A stretch of DNA of 64,000 bases from Gallionella sp. (GTDB lineage: Bacteria; Pseudomonadota; Gammaproteobacteria; Burkholderiales; Gallionellaceae). The notes beneath the pieces are model-generated. The model worked only from the letters and a program-made list of their open reading frames with translations. It was not told the origin of the DNA and searched no databases. The translations under genes were made by a program, and so were the position numbers. This document shows, piece after piece, positions 37,367-46,777 of this stretch. Where the stretch lies: NCBI GenBank assembly GCA_003153155.1, contig PLWV01000012.1:1-64000 (forward strand), given 5' to 3'. Position 1 is the stretch's first letter, and the number at the start of each line of letters is the position of its first letter.

Positions 37367-38083
37367 TTATATCCCCTGGTAACGAATGCCGGTATTAAGC
37401 CCCAGATCGGCGCGCACCTGCGTGGATTGGACAGTGCGGATTTTTTTGGAAATCTCGCTTTCAGGATCGTTGAGATTGCCGAATATAATGGATTTATTCG
37501 GACAAGCCTCGGCGCAAGCGGGTTGCTGGCCTTTATCCACGCGATGCACACACATCGTGCAGCTTTCCACCGTGCCCTTGCCGCGCGGCACGTCGGGCTT
37601 CTGGTCATGCAGCGGTTCGTGTACGAAAGAACGCGCCTTGTACGGGCAGGCCATCATGCAGTAGCGGCAACCGATGCACAGATGCTTGTCGACCAGCACG
37701 ATGCCGTCAGCGCGCTTGAAGGAGGCGCCTGTTGGACAGACGTCCACGCAGGGAGGTTCATCGCAATGCTGGCACATCATCGGCAGTGACAATGTCCGGC
37801 CGCCGCGCATATCCTTGAGCTCGACCTTGCGCATCCACTGCGAGTCCGTCGGACTCAACCCGCCGGACAAGCCGTTTTCCTTGTTGCATGCGGTCACGCA
37901 GTCGTTGCAACCGTCCGCACAGTTCGCGGTGTCGATCAGCATGCCCCAACGTACTTTGCTCGAAACGGCCTCGGACTTGCCGTGCGCCATATCGAACAGC
38001 AACATTCCCGGGGCGATAGCGACCGCCACCGCCCCAACCGAGGTTTTCAGAAATTGCCTGCGCTGCACATTCGTGTCGCTCAT
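37367..38083 (-). CDS. dsrO: DsrO, periplasmic 4Fe-4S protein of DsrMKJOP
   Basis: A 238-residue protein with a twin-arginine signal (RRQFLKTSVGAVAVAIAPGM). Cysteine groups for several 4Fe-4S clusters are visible: CADGCNDCVTACNKEN, CQHCDEPPCVDVCPTGASFK, CIGCRYCMMACPYKAR and CTMCVHRV...CAEACP. It passes electrons between DsrJ haems and the membrane subunit DsrP on the periplasmic side. The ATG directly abuts the dsrJ stop codon. Confidence 0.95.
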   Translation of the reverse strand: MSDTNVQRRQFLKTSVGAVAVAIAPGMLLFDMAHGKSEAVSSKVRWGMLIDTANCADGCNDCVTACNKENGLSGGLSPTDSQWMRKVELKDMRGGRTLSLPMMCQHCDEPPCVDVCPTGASFKRADGIVLVDKHLCIGCRYCMMACPYKARSFVHEPLHDQKPDVPRGKGTVESCTMCVHRVDKGQQPACAEACPNKSIIFGNLNDPESEISKKIRTVQSTQVRADLGLNTGIRYQGI

Positions 38084-38455
38084 TTAATGTTCTTTCTGCA
38101 CCAAAGCGGATCTTCGTTTGCTGGAATGACATTCGAAACAATCGATCTTGACCGCTTCGTAACGGTGACAGCCTTCGCAGAAACTATCTGCACGCCCGAT
38201 CACGCTGTTATCGCGCAAACTAGCATGACATTCGATGCAATTCTTCAGGCTATATTTTCCGTCGCGTATGCCTTGGTGTACAGTTTCATCGCGCTGCTGA
38301 AACAGCACCTTCATATGGTTCTTGCGCATCCACTGCGGCTCTGCCACGCACTGGCCGCCTTTGCCTATATCGAGCTTGGGCATGCCGTAGCTTTCTGTGG
38401 CATCCGCGGATGCGGACAAGCAGAGTGCGGCCAGCAGCGCGAATAGTTTTAACAT
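38084..38455 (-). CDS. dsrJ: DsrJ, triheme cytochrome c
   Basis: A 123-residue protein starting MLKLFALLAALCLSASADAT with an export signal. Three CxxCH haem motifs are present in the carboxy half: CIECH, CEGCH and CFECH. The family also has an unusual third haem ligand in homologues. It is the periplasmic cytochrome of the DsrMKJOP complex. It begins five bases after dsrL and is followed immediately by dsrO. Confidence 0.95.
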   Translation of the reverse strand: MLKLFALLAALCLSASADATESYGMPKLDIGKGGQCVAEPQWMRKNHMKVLFQQRDETVHQGIRDGKYSLKNCIECHASLRDNSVIGRADSFCEGCHRYEAVKIDCFECHSSKRRSALVQKEH

Positions 38456-38460
38456 TTGTA

Positions 38461-40428
38461 TTACTCGCCAAGCCCCATCTGGATATAACCCGTCGGGCAC
38501 ACATCCGCGCAAATATGGCAGCCGATACACTTGTTGTAATCGGTATCGACATAGCGACCGAGCGTGGCCTTGGCCTTGGGCACGCGGAACACGGCGGTTT
38601 GCGGGCAGTACACCACGCAATTGTCGCATTCGAAACACATGCCGCAACTCATGCAACGTTTGGCTTCCGCCACCGCGTTTTCCTGGCTGAGCACGCCCAG
38701 ACGATCTTCAAAATTACCCAGCGCGGATTCCTTGCTCAGGGTAATGACGTTGCGTCTATTGCGCGCGACGATGGAAAAGTGCCCCAGGAATAGTTTGTCG
38801 TGCGGGATCACATATCGATCCGAACGATTATCGAAGTTGTGTACTGCCACGTTGGAACTGTCAGTGCCACGCAACGGCTCGTGCGTTTCTTTGACTTCAA
38901 GACCTTTTTCCATCATCTTGCGCATCAGATCGAATTGATGTGCATCGATCTTGGGACGTTTTTCCAGATCCAGGCCGTTCAGGTAATTGTGTATGCCATC
39001 CGCAGCAATAGAGCCATGACCGATAGCGGTGGTCAGCAGATGCGGACGTATGATGTCACCGCCGGCGAACACGCCCTTCTGTCCGGCGACCAGATAGTTG
39101 CGATCCGTCGAGACTGCACCCTTGCCATTGTTGAATTCTTCAAGCCCGGTAAAGTCCACTGCCTGACCGATCGCTGACACGATCAGGTCGGCGGGGATAT
39201 CCTCCTCGGTACCCTCGATATTCTTGACCTCCAGTTTGCTGCCGGCCATCTTTGCCTCGCACTGACTGACGCGCAGCGCTGTGGCACGTCCATCCGCGCC
39301 GCGCACGATGCCTATCGGCACCAGGCTGCCGCGGATCGCGATACCTTCTGCGAGCGCTTGTTCTATTTCGTGCTTATTCGCCTGCATCTTGTCGATGGCG
39401 AAGATCGAGGTCAGCGTCACTTCTGCACCCTGCTTGGCCGAAATTTCTGCCACATCATGCGCGATCTGGCCCGCGATGGCCTGCTCGAAATCCGTTGGTT
39501 TGGATTGCTCGAGATGGCCGAGACGCCGTGCGACCGTGGCCACGTCGATCGACGTGTCACCGCCGCCGACTACCACCACGCGTTTGCCGACGTGCTGGAG
39601 ACGGCCGTCATTGAAAGCTTTCAGAAAGGCCGTTGCAGTCACCACATTCGGTGCCGAGCTGTCGGCAATGGGCAAGGCACGGCCGGCTTGCGCACCCATA
39701 CCGAGGAAAACCGCATCGAAGTCCTTGCGGATTTGTTCCAGGGTTATATCCGTGCCCACGCGGCATTTCATCCTGGTCTTCACACCCAGATCAGTGATAC
39801 GTTTGATTTCCGCATCCAGCACATCGCGCGGCGTACGGAAACCCGGAATGCCGTAACGCATCATGCCACCAAGATGTTCGTGCTCGTCGAACACGGTGAC
39901 TTCATGCCCTTTCAGGGTGAGCTGATAGGCACAGGACAAACTTGCCGGGCCACCGCCGATGACCGCCACTTTTTTACCGGTTGGTTTTGCGCTATTGTGA
40001 TATGCAAGGTTATTGCTTATCGCGTATTCGCCAAGAAAATGTTCGACCGAATTGATACCGACGTGATCCTCCAGGGCATTGCGATTGCATCCGGTCTCGC
40101 ACGGTGCCGGACAAACCCGCCCCATCACCGACGGAAATGGATTGGCTTCGGTCAAACGGCGAAATGCATATTCCTGCCAAGGCATGGCCGGCTTGCCATC
40201 TGCTCCAACCGGCGGTTTTTCCGTACCGCGCACGATGGCCAGATAGCCGCGGATATCTTCACCTGCCGGACAACTTCCCTGGCAAGGCGGCGTGGACTGA
40301 ATGTAGGTCGGGCACTTGTGCGTAAAGCTCGCCTGCATGATCTTCTCGCTCAAACGGCCAACCTTTGTGTCGCCATCTTTATAACGACGGAAAGTTATTT
40401 GTTGAGTTGTTTCAGTTGTTGATGACAT
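38461..40428 (-). CDS. dsrL: DsrL, NAD(P)H-acceptor oxidoreductase
   Basis: A 655-residue iron-sulfur flavoprotein related to the small subunit of glutamate synthase. An amino-terminal 4Fe-4S region (CQGSCPAGEDIRG, CPAPCETGCNRNALED), FAD site (VAVIGGGPASLSCAYQLTL), NAD(P) site (VVVVGGGDTSIDVATVARRL) and FAD motif GVFAGGDIIRPHLLTTAIGH are followed by a carboxy ferredoxin with CMSCGMCFECDNCVVYCP and CIGCHICADVCP. It takes electrons from DsrAB during sulfur oxidation, a hallmark of the oxidative pathway. GGAGG precedes the chosen ATG; longer forms have no family match. Confidence 0.96.
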   Translation of the reverse strand: MSSTTETTQQITFRRYKDGDTKVGRLSEKIMQASFTHKCPTYIQSTPPCQGSCPAGEDIRGYLAIVRGTEKPPVGADGKPAMPWQEYAFRRLTEANPFPSVMGRVCPAPCETGCNRNALEDHVGINSVEHFLGEYAISNNLAYHNSAKPTGKKVAVIGGGPASLSCAYQLTLKGHEVTVFDEHEHLGGMMRYGIPGFRTPRDVLDAEIKRITDLGVKTRMKCRVGTDITLEQIRKDFDAVFLGMGAQAGRALPIADSSAPNVVTATAFLKAFNDGRLQHVGKRVVVVGGGDTSIDVATVARRLGHLEQSKPTDFEQAIAGQIAHDVAEISAKQGAEVTLTSIFAIDKMQANKHEIEQALAEGIAIRGSLVPIGIVRGADGRATALRVSQCEAKMAGSKLEVKNIEGTEEDIPADLIVSAIGQAVDFTGLEEFNNGKGAVSTDRNYLVAGQKGVFAGGDIIRPHLLTTAIGHGSIAADGIHNYLNGLDLEKRPKIDAHQFDLMRKMMEKGLEVKETHEPLRGTDSSNVAVHNFDNRSDRYVIPHDKLFLGHFSIVARNRRNVITLSKESALGNFEDRLGVLSQENAVAEAKRCMSCGMCFECDNCVVYCPQTAVFRVPKAKATLGRYVDTDYNKCIGCHICADVCPTGYIQMGLGE

Positions 40429-40448
40429 TGACTGCCTCCGATTAATTG

Positions 40449-41981
40449 TTATTTCGCACCCAGCTTGATCGCGTTGCTGACCAACTGGTGAACACCGCCA
40501 ACCATGTTTCTCTCGAACCCGTAATACGGCATCACTTTGGAGAATTGCGTCTTGCATATCGCACATATGCACGCCATGAAATTCACTCCGTGCTCATCAG
40601 CCGCCCGCTTTAATGCCTCCATGCGCGGTAGCGCGCCCTTGACGCGCAAGTCCATCAGATCGTCAGTCAACAGCCCACCACCGCCACCGCAACAAAATGT
40701 TCTTTCGTGCGTGGTACTTGGATCCATCTCAACGAAATGGTTGGCGACCGACTTGACGATGTTGCGCGGGATGTCGAACTGCCCACCCGGATAATCGCCC
40801 ATGCGCGAACCGCGCGCCACGTTGCATGAATCATGGAAAGTGATGATGTGTTTATCATTGGCTTCCTTGTCGAAAGAAAGCGCACCTTGTTCGATCATGT
40901 CCCAGGTAAATTCACAAATATGCATCGGCTGTTTGTAGCGATGGTCGAGCTGCTTTTGCAGCATCATTGCGAACTGGTCGTCCGGGTCCGCCCCGTCTCC
41001 CACACCGGTAAGGGTATTCCAAAAGCTATAGGCGACCCGCCAGGCATGGCCACATTCGCCGACCACGATGCGCTTGACGCCCAGTTCCAACGCGGCTTGA
41101 CGAATCCGCAACGCAACTTTGCGCAGCTGTTCGTAATTACCGATGAACATGCCAAAGTTGGCAGCTTCAGAAGACATCGAGGAAAGAGTCCAACTGGTCC
41201 CGGTAGCGTGAAACACCTTGCCATAGCCGATCAGGCTGTCGATATGCGGCTCGGCAAAGAAATCAGCTGAAGGAGTGATAAATAAAACCTCTGCACCCTT
41301 TACATCGACCGGGAAGCGCACATCGATACCGGTGTCCTCTTTGACATCCTCCTCCAGACCTTCCAGCGTATCCTTTAGTGCGGGCCCGGGTAGACCGAGG
41401 TTGTTGCCGATCTTATGCACCTTGCCGATGATCTCATTGTCATACTTCTGGCCGTAACCGATGGAATCGAGGATTTCGCGGGCCGCCATGGTGACCTCGG
41501 CGGTGTCGATGCCGTATGGACAAAACACCGAGCAACGGCGGCATTCGGAACATTGGTGAAAGTAGTTGTGCCATTCGTCCAGCACTTCGCGGGTCAAATC
41601 TCGGGCACCCACCAATTTGGGGAATATCTTGCCCGGCAGTGTGAAATAACGGCGGTATATGCTGCGCATCAGATCTTGCCGCGCAACCGGCATGTTTTTC
41701 GGATCCTGCGTGCCGATGAAATAATGACATTTATCCGAGCATGCTCCGCAATGTACGCAGCTATCCATGTACACCGCGAGCGAGCGGTATTTGCCGAGCA
41801 ATTCACCCATCTTGGCTATCGCCTGATCATGCCAGTCGTCAACCAGCTGGCCGGGAAATCCCAGCGCCCCCTGAATCTTGTCGTTGGCGACATACGGCCC
41901 ACTACCTTCCATGGCCCCCGGCTTCAAAGCCGGAATAATCGGAATGATGCGATATGCGGGTGCTGTGATCTTAGCGCTCAT
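40449..41981 (-). CDS. dsrK: DsrK, HdrD-like catalytic subunit of DsrMKJOP
   Basis: A 510-residue cytoplasmic iron-sulfur protein. Two 4Fe-4S motifs, CVHCGACSDKCHYF and CSECRRCSVFCPYG, are followed by CCG domains like those of heterodisulfide reductase: VGECGHAWRVAYSFWN, and CNVARGSRMGDYPGGQFDIP with FCCGGGGGLL. It is thought to act on the DsrC trisulfide or disulfide on the cytoplasmic face. The start overlaps the dsrM stop by 4 bases. Confidence 0.96.
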   Translation of the reverse strand: MSAKITAPAYRIIPIIPALKPGAMEGSGPYVANDKIQGALGFPGQLVDDWHDQAIAKMGELLGKYRSLAVYMDSCVHCGACSDKCHYFIGTQDPKNMPVARQDLMRSIYRRYFTLPGKIFPKLVGARDLTREVLDEWHNYFHQCSECRRCSVFCPYGIDTAEVTMAAREILDSIGYGQKYDNEIIGKVHKIGNNLGLPGPALKDTLEGLEEDVKEDTGIDVRFPVDVKGAEVLFITPSADFFAEPHIDSLIGYGKVFHATGTSWTLSSMSSEAANFGMFIGNYEQLRKVALRIRQAALELGVKRIVVGECGHAWRVAYSFWNTLTGVGDGADPDDQFAMMLQKQLDHRYKQPMHICEFTWDMIEQGALSFDKEANDKHIITFHDSCNVARGSRMGDYPGGQFDIPRNIVKSVANHFVEMDPSTTHERTFCCGGGGGLLTDDLMDLRVKGALPRMEALKRAADEHGVNFMACICAICKTQFSKVMPYYGFERNMVGGVHQLVSNAIKLGAK

Positions 41982-42700
41982 TTGGACTCCAATTTTTTGG
42001 CCCAGCCGGAGATGTGTCGCTTGTCACGCGGGTTATCTGCCTGGTTGCGGCCAGGCGAAAAAAACAATCCGGGAGCATGTAACAGCTTGCTGATAGGAAA
42101 GATCATCAATAGCACCGCGACCAGAGATAGATGTACATAAAGACCAATGCTGGAAGGCAAAGGCTGCAAGTCGAAATTCATCAGCCCGAGCATGAATCCC
42201 TTTACAGCTATCACATCGCCATGTACCACAAACCTCATCGCCAGGCCGGATACCCCGATCGCCAGGAACAGTGCCAGCATCAGATGATCAGAGGGAGTGG
42301 ATATATAGCGGATGCGTTCGACAAAAATGCGCCGCGCCCACAGTCCCGCCACACCTAGCACCATGGTGATGCCGGCATACATTCCGAACGGCTGAATGAA
42401 CGCCACCCAAGCCCAGACAGGCTCGGTGAAGTAGCGCAAGTGGCGCAACAGAACAAGGGCCAGGCTGGCATGAAACAACCACCCCAAGCCCCACGTCCAT
42501 AGATTCGCTTTGAACAGGCTCTCAAACAGGAACACTTCGCGCATCATGCGCAATACTACCCCGCCGGTGGTAATGGGTGCCGGCGTGGTGGGTATTTTAA
42601 GCGGGGCGGGAGTACGGGTATAAACGCTGATACGGTAGAGCGTACCCACGACAAACACCAGGGTGGCAAAGTAAAACAGGATTGCGAATAAGGTGCTCAT
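41978..42700 (-). CDS. dsrM: DsrM, NarI-like cytochrome b subunit
   Basis: A 240-residue membrane protein with about five to six helices (LFAILFYFATLVFVVGTLYR, WGLGWLFHASLALVLLRHLR, PSSIGLYVHLSLVAVLLMIF) and histidines placed as in NarI-type di-haem b proteins. It anchors DsrK and links it to the quinone pool. The amino end resembles known DsrM. It is followed by dsrK with a 4-base overlap and preceded by dsrC. Confidence 0.95.
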   Translation of the reverse strand: MSTLFAILFYFATLVFVVGTLYRISVYTRTPAPLKIPTTPAPITTGGVVLRMMREVFLFESLFKANLWTWGLGWLFHASLALVLLRHLRYFTEPVWAWVAFIQPFGMYAGITMVLGVAGLWARRIFVERIRYISTPSDHLMLALFLAIGVSGLAMRFVVHGDVIAVKGFMLGLMNFDLQPLPSSIGLYVHLSLVAVLLMIFPISKLLHAPGLFFSPGRNQADNPRDKRHISGWAKKLESK

Positions 42701-42738
42701 CGTGGGTCTGTTGCAGAAGTTCCACTAAAATATCCGGA

Positions 42739-43074
42739 TCAGACGCAACCGGTTGGCTTCGGCAATCCAGCGATCTTGCAAGCTTGCTTGCCCGGACCGT
42801 ATGGGAACAGGCCATACAGATATTCGCTGTTGCCTTTGTCGGCACCCAGTTTTTTGCCTATCGCTTTGGTCAGCACACGAACTGCCGGCGCGATTTGATA
42901 TTCTTCAAAATATTCACGCAGAAAATTGATGACCTCCCAATGCTGATCCGTCATGTCGACGCTTTCAGTTTTGGCGATGTAGTTGGCGATATCCTTATTC
43001 CAGTCAGCCAGATTGACAAGGTAGCCCTCTTCATCGGTTTCATAAGATTTTCCGTCGACTTCGATGTTGGACAT
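42739..43074 (-). CDS. dsrC: DsrC, sulfur-carrier with two active cysteines
   Basis: A 111-residue DsrC/TusE-family protein starting MSNIEVDGKSYETDEEGYLV. Typical segments are WNKDIANYIAKTESVDMTDQ, HWEVINFLREYFEEYQIAPA and FPYGPGKQACKIAGLPKP. The two conserved cysteines, at residues 99 and 110 (next to last), are present, so it can carry sulfur as a trisulfide. It accepts sulfur from DsrEFH and delivers it to DsrAB. It lies between dsrH and dsrM. Compare the cysteine-less paralogue at 47772-48101. Confidence 0.97.
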   Translation of the reverse strand: MSNIEVDGKSYETDEEGYLVNLADWNKDIANYIAKTESVDMTDQHWEVINFLREYFEEYQIAPAVRVLTKAIGKKLGADKGNSEYLYGLFPYGPGKQACKIAGLPKPTGCV

Positions 43075-43099
43075 GGTAATTCTCCTTATATGATAAAAG

Positions 43100-43396
43100 T
43101 TAGAGCCAGGATTGGCAGTTTTTATTGGTCGTAGTGAGATCGACAAAGCCGCCGTAATCCACAGGTAATACTCCTGCGATGATGCGATCGGCAAATCCGC
43201 GCGCTTCAAGATCGGGCTGCAAAACATATATCTTGAAACGCCCCATCGCCTCGCGTATTTTACCCTCGAATGCATTGCCGAATGTGGCAGCGTAGACCGC
43301 ATCTTCGATAAGCAAAATATCCCCGGATTGAGCAACACGCAAACAACTGTCGAGCGAGCTGTTCGTCAGTGGAGATTTGTTGATAATGTGCAGCAT
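43100..43396 (-). CDS. dsrH: DsrH, TusB-like sulfur-transfer subunit
   Basis: A 98-residue protein: MLHIINKSPLTNSSLDSCLR with a cysteine at residue 18, GDILLIEDAVYAATFGNAFE and IYVLQPDLEARGFADRI. It matches DsrH/TusB and forms the DsrE2F2H2 hexamer with the two upstream genes. The complex relays persulfide sulfur to DsrC. It sits between dsrF and dsrC. Confidence 0.95.
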   Translation of the reverse strand: MLHIINKSPLTNSSLDSCLRVAQSGDILLIEDAVYAATFGNAFEGKIREAMGRFKIYVLQPDLEARGFADRIIAGVLPVDYGGFVDLTTTNKNCQSWL

Positions 43397-43410
43397 TTAG
43401 AGATTCTCCA

Positions 43411-43785
43411 TTAGAAACTCAAGACCACGTCTTGCTGATCCATCAACTCACCCAATTCCTTGCAGCCAAGCACGATGACATCAACCAGCAGGTCTGCTTC
43501 TGTCAAGCCGCGAGCTTCAAGAGACTCCTTTTCGACATAGAGTTTCTCGACATCGTATCCCTCCAGTGCGCGGTAGGCAGGCGAGAAGTTTTTGGTCTCT
43601 ATGCCTTTGGTCTGTTGCGCCTTCTTCAATTGATAAACGCCGTCATCGAGAAATACCAGTGACACGTTCTGGTCAAAGGCTGCGGTGATCAGCACGACTT
43701 CCAGAGCCTCGAGCGCGTAAATCGTGCCATAAGGCGCCTTGCGATTGACGAACATGAATTTCTTGATGTTGTTTCCCTCGCTCAT
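43411..43785 (-). CDS. dsrF: DsrF, TusC-like sulfur-transfer subunit
   Basis: A 124-residue protein with the DsrF/TusC pattern: KKFMFVNRKAPYGTIYALEA, LEVVLITAAFDQNVSLVFLD, DGVYQLKKAQQTKGIETKNF and LLVDVIVLGCKELGELMDQQ. A cysteine is present in VLGCKEL, but DsrF is generally regarded as structural in the DsrEFH hexamer. It is 11 bases after dsrE and 14 before dsrH. Confidence 0.95.
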   Translation of the reverse strand: MSEGNNIKKFMFVNRKAPYGTIYALEALEVVLITAAFDQNVSLVFLDDGVYQLKKAQQTKGIETKNFSPAYRALEGYDVEKLYVEKESLEARGLTEADLLVDVIVLGCKELGELMDQQDVVLSF

Positions 43786-43796
43786 GCCAGCTATCC

Positions 43797-44156
43797 TTAA
43801 TCGCCAAACACGACGGTACGCTCGGTCTGGATGCCGGCTTCAACCAGTTGGCCCAACCCGGAAATCCTGAAACCTTTCGCCAGATTTTCTTCCCTGATGC
43901 CACGTCGCAAAGCTGCTGCAACGCAAACCACCAGATCCACACCATGCTCTTCGTTGAGCGTGCTCCAGCGATTCACAATATTACGGTCGTCCTGCGGCGG
44001 CTCGGTCAACTTTGAGGCGTTATTCACACCGTCGTGATAAAAAAACACGCGCCAGACTTGATGGCCTTTTGCAATCGCCGCCTTGCAGAACAAGTAGGCC
44101 GAATCGCTGGATTGATGTTGATAAGGTCCCTCATTAACGACAATTCCAAATTTCAT
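43797..44156 (-). CDS. dsrE: DsrE, TusD-like sulfur-transfer subunit
   Basis: A 119-residue protein: MKFGIVVNEGPYQHQSSDSA, VWRVFFYHDGVNNASKL and the active-site region DLVVCVAAALRRGI. The cysteine falls at residue 78, the same position as the persulfide-carrying cysteine of Allochromatium DsrE. The amino-terminal extension possible from 44222 would overlap dsrB and has no family match, so the ATG at 44156 is chosen. DsrE is the sulfur-binding subunit of DsrEFH, which also marks the oxidative type of dsr cluster. Confidence 0.96.
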   Translation of the reverse strand: MKFGIVVNEGPYQHQSSDSAYLFCKAAIAKGHQVWRVFFYHDGVNNASKLTEPPQDDRNIVNRWSTLNEEHGVDLVVCVAAALRRGIREENLAKGFRISGLGQLVEAGIQTERTVVFGD

Positions 44157-44170
44157 GCGGCCGCTCCCGG

Positions 44171-45265
44171 TTAAAAGCGAATATGTGTGGAAGCATTGAA
44201 CGTGGAACGTGAACCACGCCAATCGTCGATCAGATATTTGGTGAACGGCAATTCAGTCTTTTCAAAGAAGCGCGGCCAGCCGATACGCTCGATCCAATCA
44301 GCCATACGCTCCCATGGACGGGCATCATCCTTGTACACATGCAATATCCTTTTAACCACCTCGTTGACTTCCGGCCATCTCGGCGGATTGTTGGGCAGGC
44401 CGGACGCGACCATCTTCATGAAAGTCGGCTTGCCGCGTGCATTGGAGTTTTTGCCGCCTACCCAGATCGCCAGCTTGGAATATTCCGGGTCATTGATCTG
44501 CATCGGCGGGCAAGGTGGATAGCACGCACCGCAACACATGCACTTGGACTCATCGATTTCCAGTGAAGGTTTGCCATTCACCATGGCCGGGCGTATCGCC
44601 GCGACCGGGCAACGCGCAACTACCGTCGGACGCTCGCATACGTTGGCGACCAGATCGTGATTGATCACAGGCGGCTTGGTATGTTGCACGATGATCGCAA
44701 GATCAGCCTGACCGCCGCAGTTTATCTCGCAGCACGATGTGGACAGATGCACGCGGTTGGGCATTTCCTCGCGCTTGAATTCAACGATCAGATCATCCAT
44801 CAATGCCTTGACCACTCCTGATGCATCCGTACCCGGAATGTCACAGTGCAACCAGCCTTGCGTATGGGCGATCATCGAAATGGAGTTGCCGGTACCGCCC
44901 ACAGGAAAGCCGTGTTTTTCCAGTTCGGCGATCAGCGGATCGACCTTCTCAGCCTTGGAGACCATGTACTCGATGTTGGAACGGATAGTGAAACGGACGT
45001 GACCTTCAGCGTACTTGTCGGCGATATCGCATAGCAATCGGATGGTTCCCACATCCATTTGCCGCTGCGTGCCGGCACGCACCGTCCAGATCTGGTCGCC
45101 ACTATGTGCAACGTGACGCAGTACTCCGGGGCGTGGGCGGTCATGATATTTCCACTTGCCGTAGTTCTTTATCATCAGCGGATGCAGATACTTCTTGTTG
45201 TCCGGCACCCCGGTTTCTTTTGGCTTGCGCTTTTGGGCTGGCTTCTCTTGAACTGCTTGATTCAT
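44171..45265 (-). CDS. dsrB: reverse-type dissimilatory sulfite reductase beta subunit
   Basis: A 364-residue DsrB. Siroheme/4Fe-4S-type cysteines occur in STSCCEINCGGQADLA, and the inserted ferredoxin domain has CMCCGACYPPCPPMQI. GKWKYHDRPRPGVLRHVAHS and GHVRFTIRSNIEYMVSKAEK are typical. With DsrA it oxidises DsrC-bound sulfur to sulfite in the cytoplasm. It lies 11 bases after dsrA. Association with dsrEFH and dsrL identifies the oxidative version. Confidence 0.97.
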   Translation of the reverse strand: MNQAVQEKPAQKRKPKETGVPDNKKYLHPLMIKNYGKWKYHDRPRPGVLRHVAHSGDQIWTVRAGTQRQMDVGTIRLLCDIADKYAEGHVRFTIRSNIEYMVSKAEKVDPLIAELEKHGFPVGGTGNSISMIAHTQGWLHCDIPGTDASGVVKALMDDLIVEFKREEMPNRVHLSTSCCEINCGGQADLAIIVQHTKPPVINHDLVANVCERPTVVARCPVAAIRPAMVNGKPSLEIDESKCMCCGACYPPCPPMQINDPEYSKLAIWVGGKNSNARGKPTFMKMVASGLPNNPPRWPEVNEVVKRILHVYKDDARPWERMADWIERIGWPRFFEKTELPFTKYLIDDWRGSRSTFNASTHIRF

Positions 45266-45276
45266 TTTATGTCTCC

Positions 45277-46584
45277 TCAGGCGGCTTGTTGCTTTTTGAT
45301 TTTCTGGGCATTGATCTTGGCAACTTCCTCATCCCAACCATCAGTACGGACATAAGGATTGGTGCGGGGAGTGGAGACCATGTTCGGATCAACTTCGACC
45401 TCTACACCTTCCAGGAAATTGATCAAACCGATACGCTCGATCATCTCGCCGGTACGCTCGTGTTCAAGCGCGTTTTCCGCGAAAAAGTCTATGGTGCGTT
45501 GTGCCAGGTCAACCAGTTTCTGCACATCCTCTTCTGTTTCAAGTTTCATGAAAGGAATAATGACCGAGCCCATCAAGCCACCAATCTTCAATGTGCTCTT
45601 GCCCCCGACCAACACGCTTGCACCCTTGTCTTTACCAGGAGCCAATGCACCGGTCATCACATTGATGCAGTGCATGCAACGCACGCAATCGTGGTTATCG
45701 ATCTCTATCGCGTGAGTGTCATTGATCGCAACGCTGGTGATACTGGCGCCTTTCTTGACATTCTTGATCTGCTTGAGCTGGAAGGTCTTGGTCGGGCAAC
45801 GAGCCACAACGTCGTTCACCAATTCGTCCATGCCATGTTTGGCGAACCATTTCTTGGCCAACTCTTCATCGGTACGGATGTTGTCGCGCCAGGTCCCGAT
45901 CACTGCCATGTCGGCACGCTGCACGGAATTCATGCAGTCATTCGGGCAGCCGGAGAATTTGAATTTGAACTTGTACGGCAAGGAAGGGCGGTGTATATCA
46001 TCCAGAAAAGTGTTAAGCACGCTGCGTTGTGTACTGGCTTCGTCGTAACAAGACTGTTCGCAACGCGCCGCGCCCACGCAAGACATCGAGGTACGCACTG
46101 CCGGGCCCGCGCCACCGAGGTCAAAGCCCATCTCGTTGATCTCGTCGAAGGCCTTCTGCACGTTCTCAGTGGTCGCGCCCTGGAACATGATGTCGCCGGA
46201 CTGGCCATGAAATGCAATCAGGCCGGAGCCATGTTTCTCCCAGATGTCGCAAAATTTGCGCAGAGTATCGGTATCGTAGTGCATACCGGGAGGCGGCATC
46301 ACGCGCAAGGTATGAAATTCAGTGCAATCCTTGTAAATCGGATTGCCGGCTTCATCCTTTAGTTCGGTAAAGCGAGGGATAATCCCGCCACCATAACCGA
46401 ACACGCCGACCGTGCCACCCTTCCAGTATCCTTTTTTGGTCCTGTACGAAGTCTCGAGTTGCCCGAGCAGATCGACCACATAATCCTTATTTTTCGCCAA
46501 TTCTTTCAAGCCAGTCACAAAACTGGGCCATGGGCCATCCTCGAGTTGATCAAGGTTTGGGGTATCATGCATCTTCTTAGCCAT
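45277..46584 (-). CDS. dsrA: reverse-type dissimilatory sulfite reductase alpha subunit
   Basis: A 435-residue DsrA. The siroheme region contains SCVGAARCEQSCYDEASTQR and SGCPNDCMNSVQRADMAVIG; the ferredoxin insertion has CVRCMHCINVMTGAL. RVMPPGMHYDTDTLRKFCDI and VFGYGGGIIPRFTELKDE are characteristic. It is the first gene of the dsr operon; GAAAGGA precedes the ATG. The upstream region shared with the divergent sulfur-carrier cluster holds two palindromes described separately. Confidence 0.97.
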   Translation of the reverse strand: MAKKMHDTPNLDQLEDGPWPSFVTGLKELAKNKDYVVDLLGQLETSYRTKKGYWKGGTVGVFGYGGGIIPRFTELKDEAGNPIYKDCTEFHTLRVMPPPGMHYDTDTLRKFCDIWEKHGSGLIAFHGQSGDIMFQGATTENVQKAFDEINEMGFDLGGAGPAVRTSMSCVGAARCEQSCYDEASTQRSVLNTFLDDIHRPSLPYKFKFKFSGCPNDCMNSVQRADMAVIGTWRDNIRTDEELAKKWFAKHGMDELVNDVVARCPTKTFQLKQIKNVKKGASITSVAINDTHAIEIDNHDCVRCMHCINVMTGALAPGKDKGASVLVGGKSTLKIGGLMGSVIIPFMKLETEEDVQKLVDLAQRTIDFFAENALEHERTGEMIERIGLINFLEGVEVEVDPNMVSTPRTNPYVRTDGWDEEVAKINAQKIKKQQAA

Positions 46585-46777
46585 AATATTTATCCTTTCA
46601 GTCGCGTTGCCTGGAGATTACTGCTGGCAATCGATTAAATGACCCGGCAGAGGCGGGAACGTGTAATCTGTACGGTCTGTGCCCTTTCAAACTCAGGCCA
46701 GCCCATATTTCTCGGTGTATCAGGATACTACGATATATCACCTCTTGCATTCCATCACCCTTAGCGGCTATCTTCTA

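Noticed and set aside
45106..46362. 418-codon plus-strand frame opposite dsrA/dsrB
   Set aside because: It is antisense to dsrAB, whose motifs are unambiguous.
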